A stretch of 64,000 nt of DNA from positions 3,658,001-3,722,000 of the forward strand of contig NZ_JAACJE010000001.1 of NCBI RefSeq assembly GCF_010020825.1, in the 5' to 3' direction. Under the pieces are notes generated by a model that was given only the letters and a program-made list of their open reading frames with translations, searched no databases and was not told the DNA's origin. The stretch comes from Acidovorax sp. 210-6. Lineage in GTDB: Bacteria > Pseudomonadota > Gammaproteobacteria > Burkholderiales > Burkholderiaceae_C. Positions 27,143 to 35,779 of the stretch are shown in pieces (within the stretch, counting starts at the first letter, position 1; each line of letters starts with the position of its first letter). A program made the translations under genes and the position numbers.

Positions 27143-28219
27143 TCAGTGGGGGAAGGGCCACAGGCGCATCTTCTGCTTGCCAATGGACCAGAGCTTGGCC
27201 AGGCCGTGGGGCTCAACGATCAGGAACCACACGATCAGGCCGCCGAAGATGATGAGCTCAGCATGCGAGACAGCGGCTGTGGAGATCTCGATCCCGAACA
27301 GGCCTGCCAGTGCCGGGAGGAACTGGTTCAGGAAGATGGGCAGCACCACGATGAAGGCCGCGCCAAAGAACGCACCCATGATGGAGCCCATGCCACCGAT
27401 GATGACCATGAACAGCAGGCGGAAGGAGATTTCCACCGAGAACGCCGCCGGCTCCCACGAGCTCAGGTGCACGAAGGCCCACAGCGCGCCCGCCATGCCG
27501 ACGATGAAGGAGCTCACGGCGAACGCGCTGAGCTTGGCGTACATCGGGCGAATACCGATCACGGCGGCGGCCACGTCCATATCGCGGATGGCCATCCACT
27601 CGCGGCCGATGGCGCCGCGCACCAGGTTCTTGGCCAGCATGGCCACGATCACCAACAGCGACAGACAGAAGATGTACTTGCTCACGGCGCTGTCGATGGG
27701 CATGCCCAGCACCTGCAGGTTGCTCACCGACACCGAGCCGGAGTCGGAATTGTTGGTGAACCACTTGATGCGCAGGAACATCCAGTCGCTGAAGAACTGC
27801 GCGGCCAGCGTCGCCACGGCCAGGTACAGGCCTTTCACGCGCAGACTGGGCAAACCGAACAGGATGCCGAAGAACGTAGCGCACAGGCCGCCCAGAATCA
27901 GCGCCGGAATCAAGGGCATGCCAGGGAAGCGCACAAAGAAGTTGAAGGCCCCGTACGCACCCACGGCCATGAAGGCACCCGAGCCCAGAGAAATCTGGCC
28001 GCAGTAGCCCACGAGGATGTTCACGCCCAGCGCGGCCATCGACATGATGACCAGGGGAATCAGGATGGCACGGTAGAAGTAGTCGGTGGCCAGCATGGGA
28101 ACCACCAGGAAGGCCACCGCCAGCAGCAGGAAGATGGCAATGCGGTCCTGGGCAATCGGGAAGACCTGCTGATCCGCCCGGTAGCTGGTCTTGAACTGGC
28201 CGTTTTCGCGGTAGAACAT
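27143..28219 (-). CDS. livM: Liv-type ABC transporter permease LivM
   Basis: The 358-residue inner-membrane permease has about nine hydrophobic segments and the family motif region NILVGYCGQISLGSGAFMAVGAYG. A conserved cytoplasmic loop REWMAIRDMDVAAAVIGI contacts the ATPase, and GGMGSIMGAFFGAAFIVVLP lies near the C-terminus. It forms the translocation pore with LivH. It lies 30 bp downstream of livH on the minus strand. A 122-bp spacer separates it from the binding-protein gene. Confidence 0.93.
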   Translation of the reverse strand: MFYRENGQFKTSYRADQQVFPIAQDRIAIFLLLAVAFLVVPMLATDYFYRAILIPLVIMSMAALGVNILVGYCGQISLGSGAFMAVGAYGAFNFFVRFPGMPLIPALILGGLCATFFGILFGLPSLRVKGLYLAVATLAAQFFSDWMFLRIKWFTNNSDSGSVSVSNLQVLGMPIDSAVSKYIFCLSLLVIVAMLAKNLVRGAIGREWMAIRDMDVAAAVIGIRPMYAKLSAFAVSSFIVGMAGALWAFVHLSSWEPAAFSVEISFRLLFMVIIGGMGSIMGAFFGAAFIVVLPIFLNQFLPALAGLFGIEISTAAVSHAELIIFGGLIVWFLIVEPHGLAKLWSIGKQKMRLWPFPH

Positions 28220-28249
28220 GGGTTCTCTCCTTGTTGTTCTTGTGGTGGT

Positions 28250-29179
28250 TCAGACGCGGTCGATGATCTTTTCGCCGAACAGACCCTGAGGGCGGAACAG
28301 CAGAAAGACCAGTGCCAGCACATAGGCAAACCAGATTTCGATACCACCGCCCACGAACGGGCCGAGGTACACCTCGGAGAGCTTTTCACCCACGCCGATG
28401 ATCAGGCCACCGATGATGGCGCCAGGCACCGAGGTCAGGCCACCCAGAATCACCACCGGCAGGGCACGCAGCGCCACAGTGGTGAGCGAGAACTGCACGC
28501 CCAGCTTGGAGCCCCAGATCATCCCGGCCACCAGGGCCACCACACCAGCCACGCACCAGACGATGACCCAGATGCGGTTGAGTGGAATGCCAATGGACTG
28601 GGCGGCCTGGTGGTCGTCGGCCACAGCGCGCAGGGCGCGGCCGGTCTTGGTCTTCTGGAAGAAGATGCTCAGCAGCAGCACCAGCGTGGCAGCGATGGCA
28701 GCGGCGATCACGTCCTCCTTGTTCACCAGGACGCCGCCTTCAAAGACGGACTCGAACAGGAACACCGGGTCCTTGGGCATACCCACGTCGATCTTGTAGA
28801 TGTCGCTGCCGAAGAGCGTCTGGCCCACACCTTCGAGGAAGTAGGTGATCCCCAGCGTGGCCATCAGCAGCGTCGCGCCTTCCTGGTTCACGAGGTGGCG
28901 CAGTACCAGGCGCTCGATGACCCATGCGACGACGAACATGAACACCCCTGCAATCACGAAGGCGGCGAGGTTGGCCACGATGGCGTTGTCGATACCGGTC
29001 CACTTGGGGATCCACTCTGAAAAGCGCGCCATGGCCAGTGCCGCGAACAGCACCATCGCACCCTGCGCGAAGTTAAAGACGCCCGAGGCCTTGTAGATCA
29101 GCACGAAGCCCAGGGCCACGAGCGAATACAGCATGCCGGCCATCAGGCCGCCGATCAGTGTTTCAAGAAAGAATGCCAT
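28250..29179 (-). CDS. livH: Liv-type ABC transporter permease LivH
   Basis: The 309-residue permease has about eight membrane segments, an N-terminal LIGGLMAGMLYSLVALGFVLIYKASGVFNFAQGAM and the coupling loop GRALRAVADDHQAAQSIGI. VAGMIWGSKLGVQFS and VILGGLTSVPGAIIGG follow. These are standard LivH features. It starts 16 bp after the livG stop. Confidence 0.93.
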   Translation of the reverse strand: MAFFLETLIGGLMAGMLYSLVALGFVLIYKASGVFNFAQGAMVLFAALAMARFSEWIPKWTGIDNAIVANLAAFVIAGVFMFVVAWVIERLVLRHLVNQEGATLLMATLGITYFLEGVGQTLFGSDIYKIDVGMPKDPVFLFESVFEGGVLVNKEDVIAAAIAATLVLLLSIFFQKTKTGRALRAVADDHQAAQSIGIPLNRIWVIVWCVAGVVALVAGMIWGSKLGVQFSLTTVALRALPVVILGGLTSVPGAIIGGLIIGVGEKLSEVYLGPFVGGGIEIWFAYVLALVFLLFRPQGLFGEKIIDRV

Positions 29180-29195
29180 TTGCTTGTCTCCCGCC

Positions 29196-29981
29196 TCAAT
29201 GGCTGGTGCCCAGGTAGGCTCGGATCACGTCTTCGTTGTTGCGCACTTCTTCAGGCTCGCCATCGCCGATCTTCTTGCCGTAGTCGAGCACCACGACACG
29301 GTCGGAGATGTCCATCACCACGCCCATGTCGTGCTCGATCAGCACGATGGTGGTGCCGAACTCATCGTTCACGTCGAGGATGAAGCGGCACATGTCCTGC
29401 TTCTCTTCCACGTTCATACCGGCCATGGGCTCATCGAGCAGCAGCACCTGCGGCTCCATGGCCAGGGCGCGGCCCAGGTCCACACGCTTTTGCAGACCGT
29501 AGGGCAACTGGCCCACGGGGGTCTTGCGGAAGGCCTGGATTTCCAGGAAGTCGATGATGTGCTCGACCTTCTCGCGGTGCGCGATTTCCTCGCGCTCGGC
29601 GGGCCCCCAGCGCAGCGCCTGCAAAAGGAGGTTGCTCTTGATCTTGAGGTTGCGCCCCGACATGATGTTGTCGATCACGCTCATGCCCTTGAACAGCGCC
29701 AGGTTCTGGAAGGTGCGGGCGATGCCCATCTCGGCCACCTGGCGGCTGTTCATGTGGCCAAAGGTCTTTCCGCGGAAGGTGATGGAGCCTTCGGAGGGCG
29801 TGTACACACCGTTGATGCAGTTGAGCATGGAGCTCTTGCCGGCACCGTTGGGGCCGATGATGGAGCGGATCTCATGCTCGCGCACGTTGAACGAAATGTC
29901 GGTCAGCGCCTTCACGCCGCCAAAGCGCAGACTGATGTTCTTGACGTCAAGGATGACGTCGCCGATTTTTTTCTGGGTCAT
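29196..29981 (-). CDS. livG: Liv-type ABC transporter ATP-binding protein LivG
   Basis: The 261-residue ATPase has Walker A GPNGAGKSSM, signature LPYGLQKRVDLGRALA (a variant of the usual LSYG), Walker B VLLLDEPMAGMN and H-loop LIEHDMGVVMDI. It partners LivF on the two permeases. It lies 18 bp downstream of the acyl-CoA ligase gene, so ligase and transporter are in one transcript. Confidence 0.93.
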   Translation of the reverse strand: MTQKKIGDVILDVKNISLRFGGVKALTDISFNVREHEIRSIIGPNGAGKSSMLNCINGVYTPSEGSITFRGKTFGHMNSRQVAEMGIARTFQNLALFKGMSVIDNIMSGRNLKIKSNLLLQALRWGPAEREEIAHREKVEHIIDFLEIQAFRKTPVGQLPYGLQKRVDLGRALAMEPQVLLLDEPMAGMNVEEKQDMCRFILDVNDEFGTTIVLIEHDMGVVMDISDRVVVLDYGKKIGDGEPEEVRNNEDVIRAYLGTSH

Positions 29982-29999
29982 GGGGTGCTTTCCGGTATC

Positions 30000-31934
30000 T
30001 CAGGCACTGACCTTGGCAGGCGCATGGACCTTGGCGTCGAGGATCTTGAGCGTGGCACTGACGCTGCCGGTGCGCCCGTCCTCGAACTTGACCTGCGTTT
30101 CGACGAATTGCTCGGTGCGACCGCCATACAGCGCATCGACGAGCACGGCGTACTTCTGGGCGATGAAGCCGCGGCGCACCTTGCGCGTGCGGGTCAGCTC
30201 GTCATCGTCGGGGTCCAGCTCCTTGTGCAGCACCAGGAAGCGCGCCACCTGCGTATCGCCCATGCCCGCCTCGGCGGCCAGGTCGGCATTGACCTGGGAC
30301 ACGCAGTCGATGATGAGTTGCAGCACCTGCGGCTTGGAGGCCAGATCCACATAGCCGCCGTAGGGCAGGCCCTGGCGCTCGGCCCAGTTGCCCACGGCCT
30401 CGAAGTCGATGTTGATGAAGGCGCAGACCTGGTCGCGGTCGTGCCCAAAGCACACGGCCTCCTTGATCTGCGGGAAGAACTTGAGCTTGTTCTCGATGTA
30501 GTTCGGCGCAAACATGGCACCGCCATTGAGCTTGCCCACGTCCTTGGCGCGGTCGATGATGCGCAGCTGGCCGTTGGCATCGATCACGCCGGCATCACCG
30601 GTGTGGAAGTAGCCGTTCTCGTCGATCACCTCGGCCGTGGCGTCCGGGCGCTTGTAGTACTCCTTGAGCACCGACACGCCCTTGACCAGCACCTCGCCGT
30701 TGTCGGCGATCTTGAGTTCGATGCCGGGTGCCGCCTGGCCCACGCTGTTGAGGTCCACCTGCCGGTCGCGCTGCAGGCACACATAGGCGCAGGTTTCGGT
30801 CTGGCCGTAGAGTTGCTTGAGGTTGATGCCGATGGAGCGGTAGAAGCGGAACAGGTCCGGGCCGATGGCCGCGCCCGCGGTGTAGGCCACGCGGATGCGC
30901 GAGAGCCCCAGCACATTGCGCAGCGGGCCATACACAGAAAGGTCGTACCACTTGTACAGCAGCCGGTCGCTGCTGCTGACCGGCTTGCCGTCCAGGATGT
31001 CGGCGCCCACGCGGCGCGCCAGCTCCATGGCCTTGGCGTACAGCCAGCGCTTGAAGGGGGCAGCGTCTTCCATGCGGATGGACACCGAGGTCAGCATGCC
31101 CTCGAACACGCGCGGCGGCGCAAAGTAGTAGGTCGGCCCGATCTCGCGCAGGTCGATCGACACGGTGCCTGCCGACTCGGGGCAGTTGATGGTGAAGCCC
31201 GCGACCAGCCAATGGGCCACCGAGAACAGGTGGTCGCCCACCCAGGCGGGGGGCAGGTAGGAAATGATGTTGTCAGTAGGCACCAGGCGATCGACCTCGA
31301 CCCCGCCCTGCGCCGAGGCGATGAAGGCCGAGTGCGTCTGGCACACCCCCTTGGGCTTGCCCGTGGTGCCCGAGGTGTACAGGATGACCGACACGTCCTC
31401 GGGGCGGTTGCGTTCCACCTCGGCCTTCCAGGCGCCGGGGTGGGCGCGGTCCCATTCGGCGCCTAGCGCCATCAGCTTCTCGGTGCTGATGAGGCCGGGT
31501 TGCTCGTAGTTGCGCAGGCCACGTGGGTCGTCGTAAATGATGTGGGTGACGCTGGGCACCGACTCGCGCACCTCCAGCAGCTTGTCCACCTGCTCCTGGT
31601 TCTCGGCGAAGAAGAACTGCACCTCCGCGTCCTCGATCACGAAGGTCATCTCGGTGGCCACCGCGTCCTGGTACAGCGGAATGGGCACGCCACCCACGCT
31701 CTGCACAGCCACCATGCTCATGTACAGGTGCGGGCGGTTGTCGCCGATCAGGGCCAGGTTCTGCCCGCGTCGGAAGCCCAGGGCCAGCAGGCCGCAGGCC
31801 AGTTGCTGCACCGTCTGTGCAGCGTCTTTCCAGGTCCAGGTCTGCCAGATACCGTACTCTTTTTCGCGTACGGCCGGGTCTGTCGGGCGCTCGGCTGCAT
31901 GTTTGAGCAGCAGTTGCGGGAACGTGGTCTTCAT
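30000..31934 (-). CDS. Long-chain-type acyl-CoA ligase (AMP-binding)
   Basis: The 644-residue AMP-forming ligase has the P-loop motif ILYTSGTTGKPKGV, the adenylate-binding YGQTETCAYVCLQ, the DENGYFHTGDAGVIDANG hinge and RAKDVGKLNGGAMFAP. Its overall plan resembles FadD15/ACSBG-like ligases rather than acetyl-CoA synthetase. It is the first gene of the minus-strand liv unit and would activate the acid imported by the transporter. A palindromic operator candidate lies about 120 bp upstream of its start. The substrate is not identifiable; medium/long-chain or aromatic acids are equally possible. Confidence 0.9.
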   Translation of the reverse strand: MKTTFPQLLLKHAAERPTDPAVREKEYGIWQTWTWKDAAQTVQQLACGLLALGFRRGQNLALIGDNRPHLYMSMVAVQSVGGVPIPLYQDAVATEMTFVIEDAEVQFFFAENQEQVDKLLEVRESVPSVTHIIYDDPRGLRNYEQPGLISTEKLMALGAEWDRAHPGAWKAEVERNRPEDVSVILYTSGTTGKPKGVCQTHSAFIASAQGGVEVDRLVPTDNIISYLPPAWVGDHLFSVAHWLVAGFTINCPESAGTVSIDLREIGPTYYFAPPRVFEGMLTSVSIRMEDAAPFKRWLYAKAMELARRVGADILDGKPVSSSDRLLYKWYDLSVYGPLRNVLGLSRIRVAYTAGAAIGPDLFRFYRSIGINLKQLYGQTETCAYVCLQRDRQVDLNSVGQAAPGIELKIADNGEVLVKGVSVLKEYYKRPDATAEVIDENGYFHTGDAGVIDANGQLRIIDRAKDVGKLNGGAMFAPNYIENKLKFFPQIKEAVCFGHDRDQVCAFINIDFEAVGNWAERQGLPYGGYVDLASKPQVLQLIIDCVSQVNADLAAEAGMGDTQVARFLVLHKELDPDDDELTRTRKVRRGFIAQKYAVLVDALYGGRTEQFVETQVKFEDGRTGSVSATLKILDAKVHAPAKVSA

Positions 31935-32047
31935 TCCGGGTCCTATCGATGGGTCTGCAGTAGCCCTTGCGGGGCAGCAAGCCCAGAGGTCGCCTCTGGG
32001 ACTTGGTAATTCATAATTGCATGGTAGGAGTTACTTTGACGCCGCGT

Positions 32048-32063
32048 TGTCTTTGCGATGACA
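32048..32063. promoter_or_regulatory. Candidate operator 1 for the Crp/Fnr-type regulator
   Basis: TGTCTTTGCGATGACA is a 16-bp imperfect palindrome (TGTC...GACA arms, GC centre). It is nearly identical to the site at 33337-33352 in the intergenic region of the regulator gene and sits upstream of the acyl-CoA ligase/liv unit. Confidence 0.6.
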
Positions 32064-32108
32064 ATTTAGGGGTAAATACGGGCGGGGGATAACCCGCAAG
32101 CACCCCGT

Positions 32109-33263
32109 TCAGCGCACAAACCGCCCCTCCCTGTTCACCAGCGTCAGCTCCACAAAGCGCGAAGCATTGCGCTCGGGGACGCTGGCGTTGATCTCGAAAC
32201 CACCCACATCCATCTTGCGCAGGCCCCAGGTCGCATCGATGAAGGAGGCGCGCGTGGGACTCTTGCCCGCGCGCTGCAAGGCTTCGGCAAACACCCGGGC
32301 GTTGATGTAGCCCTCCAGGGCCAGGTGCGATGGCTCCATCTTGCTGTCAATGGCCTTCCAGGCCGTCTGAAAATCGCGCACGACCGGGATGATGGCGTTG
32401 GTGGGCAGGGGCATGACCTGAGAGATCACCAAGCCCACTGCATGACTACCCAAGGCCTTGACGTTGGCCGCCGTGCCCAGCACCGACAACGCATACAGCG
32501 TGACCCCAGGTCGCAGCGTGCGAAAGGCCTTGATGAACTCCAGCGCAGGCTTGCCTGCCAGGCCCACAAGCACGGCCTCCGGGTTGGCATCGGCAATTTT
32601 CTGGGCTGCGGCCGCTGCGTCCGATGCGTTGTTCTCCACGTTGGCCGTGCGGCCCTCGGGAACCTTGGCGCGCTCCATGGCGGCGCGCGCACCGGTCAAC
32701 ACCTCCTTGCCAAAGGTATTGTTCTGCTGGACTACCGCAATACGCTGTATGCCCAACGTGGCAAGGTGTTGAATGCACTTCTCGGCTTCTTCGGCATAGC
32801 TGGCGCGGATGTTGAACACATTGCGCGCCCCCGGGATGCGGCTGAGCTGGCCGCCCGTGAACGGCGCAAAGAACGGCACCCCGCTGTCCTGCACCTTCGG
32901 CAACATGGCTTCGACCATGGGAGTGCCCATGCAGTTGAACAACGCGAAGCAATCCTTGTCGGCCAGAAAGGTGTCGAGGTTAGCCAAGGCACGCGGCACT
33001 TCGTAACCGTCGTCCAGTGTCTGCAGCAGGATCTGACGGCCTTGGATCCCGCCTTTGGCGTTGATGGCGGTGAAAGCAGCCACCGCCCCCTGGTGCATGG
33101 CCGAGCCCAGATCCCCCAGCGGCCCCGTCAAGGCCGTGGACTGGCACAACTTGAGCGGCGCCTCTTGGGCCAATGCGCGGGTGGCGGCCAACCAGGGCAG
33201 TGCGAGACCGACGCTGGCCAGCACGCGGCGGCGGCTCATGGTGGATGCTTGGAAGGTGGGCAT
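32109..33263 (-). CDS. Second liv-type periplasmic binding protein
   Basis: The 384-residue type I binding protein has an N-terminal leader with an arginine triplet (SRRRVLASVGLALPWLAATRALAQ), possibly a Tat-type signal. The mature part shows LCQSTALTGPLGDLGSAMHQG, YEVPRALANLDTFLAD, FFAPFTGGQLSRI and IAVVQQNNTFGKEVLTG. It is of the ABC-transporter receptor class but has no permease gene directly attached, so it may feed the adjacent liv system or act as a ligand sensor. ATG 33263 has an AGGAG ribosome-binding sequence. It is divergent from the Crp/Fnr gene across a 160-bp region with operator 2. Confidence 0.88.
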   Translation of the reverse strand: MPTFQASTMSRRRVLASVGLALPWLAATRALAQEAPLKLCQSTALTGPLGDLGSAMHQGAVAAFTAINAKGGIQGRQILLQTLDDGYEVPRALANLDTFLADKDCFALFNCMGTPMVEAMLPKVQDSGVPFFAPFTGGQLSRIPGARNVFNIRASYAEEAEKCIQHLATLGIQRIAVVQQNNTFGKEVLTGARAAMERAKVPEGRTANVENNASDAAAAAQKIADANPEAVLVGLAGKPALEFIKAFRTLRPGVTLYALSVLGTAANVKALGSHAVGLVISQVMPLPTNAIIPVVRDFQTAWKAIDSKMEPSHLALEGYINARVFAEALQRAGKSPTRASFIDATWGLRKMDVGGFEINASVPERNASRFVELTLVNREGRFVR

Positions 33264-33336
33264 GGTGTCTCCTGGGTTCACACGGCGGTGTAACTTCCTG
33301 TATCGTTGTATCTTCAGGTCTGAATTGGAATTATTT

Positions 33337-33352
33337 TGTCCTTGCGACGACA
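33337..33352. promoter_or_regulatory. Candidate operator 2 for the Crp/Fnr-type regulator
   Basis: TGTCCTTGCGACGACA lies midway between the divergent starts of the binding protein (33263) and the Crp/Fnr gene (33424). Fourteen of 16 bases match operator 1, and the palindromic TGTC/GACA arms are unchanged. Confidence 0.6.
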
Positions 33353-33423
33353 TTTGGGATCGTGGTATTCCCGCATTCCGCGTCGCACTCTGCCCCTGCT
33401 GCCTTTCGCTTTACTTGCACCGC

Positions 33424-34137
33424 ATGAGCACCGATCTGTCCTTGCACCACCGCCGCCGCAAACCCACGGCCGATGAACTGGCGGACATTCCCTGGCTGCC
33501 CTTGCTGCAACCGCACGAGCGCACCTGCGCCGAAGAGGTGCTGCTGGTGGGCGACGCGCTGCCCGGCGACTATGTGTGCCGCGTTGGGCGCCCCGTCACC
33601 TACTGGTTCGGCGTGATCGAGGGCCTGCTCAAGATGAGCAACGACAACGCCGACGGCGGCACCATGACCTTTGCCGGCCTGCCGCCGGGCGGCTGGTTTG
33701 GCGAAGGCACGGCCGTCAAGCGCGAGCCCTACCGCTACAACGTACAGGCCCTGCGCAAAAGCGTGGTGGCGGGCCTGCCCATAGACACCTTCCACTGGCT
33801 GCTGGACCATTCGCTGGGCTTCAACCGCTTTGTCATGCACCAGCTCAACGAGCGCCTGGGCCAGTTCATTGCGGCGCGCGAGATCGACCGCCTCAACAGC
33901 CCCAACGCCCGCGTGGCGCGCAGCCTGGCGGCCTTGTTCAACCCCACGCTGTATCCCGGTGTGGGCCAGGTGCTGCGCATCACCCAGCAGGAACTGGCCT
34001 ACTTGGTGGGCCTGTCGCGCCAGCGCGTGAACGAAGCGCTCGCGGCCCTGCAGGCGCGCGGGGTCATCCGCGTGGAATACGGCGGGGTGCGTGTGCTGGA
34101 CCTGCAGGCGCTGCGCGACAGCATCCCATCCTCCTGA
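33424..34137 (+). CDS. Crp/Fnr-family transcriptional regulator
   Basis: The 237-residue regulator has an N-terminal cyclic-nucleotide-binding-type beta-roll (GRPVTYWFGVIEGLLKMSN, FAGLPPGGWFGEG) and a C-terminal winged helix with ITQQELAYLVGLSRQRVNEALAAL as its DNA-reading part. It lacks the cysteine cluster of FNR, so it is not an iron-sulfur oxygen sensor of that type; the effector is unknown. ATG 33424 is preferred to longer in-frame starts because those overlap the divergent gene. Its position next to the liv-type module and the two matching palindromes suggests it controls that module. Confidence 0.88.
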   Translation: MSTDLSLHHRRRKPTADELADIPWLPLLQPHERTCAEEVLLVGDALPGDYVCRVGRPVTYWFGVIEGLLKMSNDNADGGTMTFAGLPPGGWFGEGTAVKREPYRYNVQALRKSVVAGLPIDTFHWLLDHSLGFNRFVMHQLNERLGQFIAAREIDRLNSPNARVARSLAALFNPTLYPGVGQVLRITQQELAYLVGLSRQRVNEALAALQARGVIRVEYGGVRVLDLQALRDSIPSS

Positions 34138-34138
34138 T

Positions 34139-34206
34139 GATTTGAGAAAAAATGGCCTCCAACGTCCGTCCATCAAGCGCCAGTAGCTATTATTTTCATA
34201 GCAATA
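34139..34206 (+). repeat. Dispersed palindromic repeat, copy E
   Basis: TTTGAGAAAAAATGGCCTCC, AACGTCCGTCCATCAAGCGC and CAGTAGCTATTATTTTCATAG, directly after the Crp/Fnr stop. One of the fullest copies. Confidence 0.75.
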
Positions 34207-34271
34207 GAGATCCTTCACGGGCGGCCGCCGGCATGCACAATGGCTGCCAAGTTTCACAGAGGAGCACCCCC

Positions 34272-35165
34272 ATGGACCTGAGCTTGTCAAGCACCCTGCG
34301 CACCGCGCCCGCACTCTGCCTGCTGCTGGGCTTGGGCGCCTGCACCAGCGTGGCACCGCCCGCCCCAGCGCCAGGCGAGGAGCTTCTGGGCCTGAGCGCC
34401 CACCACGAACTGCTGCGCTTTCGCGCCGGTGCGCCGCAGCACATCCTGGAGCGCCGCAGCATCAACGGCCTGGCGCCCGGCGACCAGCTCGTGGGGCTGG
34501 ACTACCGCGTCGCGCGGGGTGTGCTGTTTGCCCTGGCACAGAGCGGGCGCCTGTACACGCTGGACGCTGCCACGGGCGCCGCCAACGCAGTGGGTGCCCC
34601 CGATGCGTCGCCCCGCCTGCGCGGGCAGGCCTGGGGGTTCGACTTCAACCCTGCGGCCGACCGCATTCGCGTCGTTTCGGACCAAGGGCACAACCTGCGC
34701 CTGCACCCCGACACCGGCCAACAGGTCGATGGCGACGCCACCCAGCCTGGCGTGCAGCCCGACCCCGCGCTGCGCTACGCCTGGGGCGACATGCACGCGG
34801 GCCGCACGCCGCACATCGTGGCAGCGGGCTACACCTACAACCAGCGTGACGACAAACTCACCACCAACTACGCCATCGACGCTGCCCTGGGCACGCTGGT
34901 GCTGCAGGGTTCGCGTGAAGGCACCCAACCCATGGTCTCACCCAACACCGGGCAGCTGCGCACGGTGGGCTCCCTGGGGCTGGGACCGCTGGAAGACGCA
35001 TCGTTCGACATTGCCGACGTCAACAACACCGCACTGCTGGCCGCGCGCACCGGTGCGCATGCGCCCACCGTGCTGTACCGGGTGGACCTGGACACCGGCC
35101 GCGCCCGAGCGCTGGGCGTGGTGGGCGACGGCGCCCCGCTGCGCGGCCTGGCCATCGTTCCATGA
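34272..35165 (+). CDS. DUF4394-domain lipoprotein
   Basis: The 297-residue product has a lipoprotein signal peptide with lipobox LGAC (Cys24), so it should be membrane-anchored facing the periplasm. The remainder is a DUF4394 domain, likely a beta-propeller-like fold. Typical pieces are GLDYRVARGVLFALAQSGRLYTLD, WGFDFNPAADRIRVVSDQGHNLRLHPDTG, AAGYTYNQ and a C-terminal RGLAIVP. Function of the family is unknown. A GAGGAG-type ribosome-binding sequence precedes ATG 34272. Its last bases overlap the start of the cupredoxin-like gene (ATGA). Confidence 0.82.
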   Translation: MDLSLSSTLRTAPALCLLLGLGACTSVAPPAPAPGEELLGLSAHHELLRFRAGAPQHILERRSINGLAPGDQLVGLDYRVARGVLFALAQSGRLYTLDAATGAANAVGAPDASPRLRGQAWGFDFNPAADRIRVVSDQGHNLRLHPDTGQQVDGDATQPGVQPDPALRYAWGDMHAGRTPHIVAAGYTYNQRDDKLTTNYAIDAALGTLVLQGSREGTQPMVSPNTGQLRTVGSLGLGPLEDASFDIADVNNTALLAARTGAHAPTVLYRVDLDTGRARALGVVGDGAPLRGLAIVP

Positions 35166-35779
35166 TGCCGCTGCCCGCTCCCCGCAAGGCCGCAGCCCTG
35201 TGCGCCCTGCTGTGGCTGACGGGCGCGGCCAGCGCAGGCAGCCTGCGCGTACAGGTGCTGGACAGCGCGGGCAAGCCCCTGGAGGGCGCCGTCGTCTCGC
35301 TCGTGTCCGATGCCGCGCGCCGCGCGGTGCGTCCCCTGCCCGAGCAGGAAATCTCACAGGAGAACAAGCAGTTTGTGCCTGCAGTGCGCGTGGTCACCGT
35401 AGGCACGCTGGTGCGCTTTCCCAACCGCGACAGCGTGCGCCACCATGTGTACTCGTTCTCGCCGGCCAAGAAGTTCGAAATCAAGCTCTACGCGGGCACG
35501 CCAGCCGCCCCCGTGCTGTTCGACCAGCCCGGCGTGGCCGTGCTGGGCTGCAACATCCATGACCAGATGGTGGGCTGGGTGGTGGTGCTCGACACCCCCT
35601 ATTTCGCCCAGACCGATGCCCAGGGGCAGGCGCTCCTGGAGGGGATGCCTGCGGGCGCGCACCAGTTGCGCGCCTGGCACGCGCGCCTGCCGGTGGATGT
35701 CACGCCACCCCAGCAGGCCATTGCACTCACCGAAGGCGACAGCACCGCCACCGTGCGCCTGGGCGGTCTGCAGCCATGA
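35162..35779 (+). CDS. Periplasmic cupredoxin-like protein (methylamine-utilisation-protein type)
   Basis: The 205-residue product has a signal peptide ending at GAASA. Residues 27 to about 145 look like a cupredoxin. The candidate type 1 copper ligands are His94 or His95 in SVRHHVYSF, and Cys130, His133 and Met136 in LGCNIHDQM, which is the C-x2-H-x2-M arrangement. The C-terminal 60 residues (LDTPYFAQTDAQGQALLEG) resemble a carboxypeptidase-regulatory-like beta domain. Copper binding is inferred from motif spacing. It overlaps both neighbours by four bases, placing it between a DUF4394 lipoprotein and a GGDEF-EAL sensor protein. Confidence 0.82.
   Translation: MMPLPAPRKAAALCALLWLTGAASAGSLRVQVLDSAGKPLEGAVVSLVSDAARRAVRPLPEQEISQENKQFVPAVRVVTVGTLVRFPNRDSVRHHVYSFSPAKKFEIKLYAGTPAAPVLFDQPGVAVLGCNIHDQMVGWVVVLDTPYFAQTDAQGQALLEGMPAGAHQLRAWHARLPVDVTPPQQAIALTEGDSTATVRLGGLQP

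Noticed and set aside
33424-34137. Calling the Crp/Fnr protein FNR or CRP
   Set aside because: The FNR cysteine cluster is absent and the recognition helix differs; the candidate operator also differs from the classical sites.
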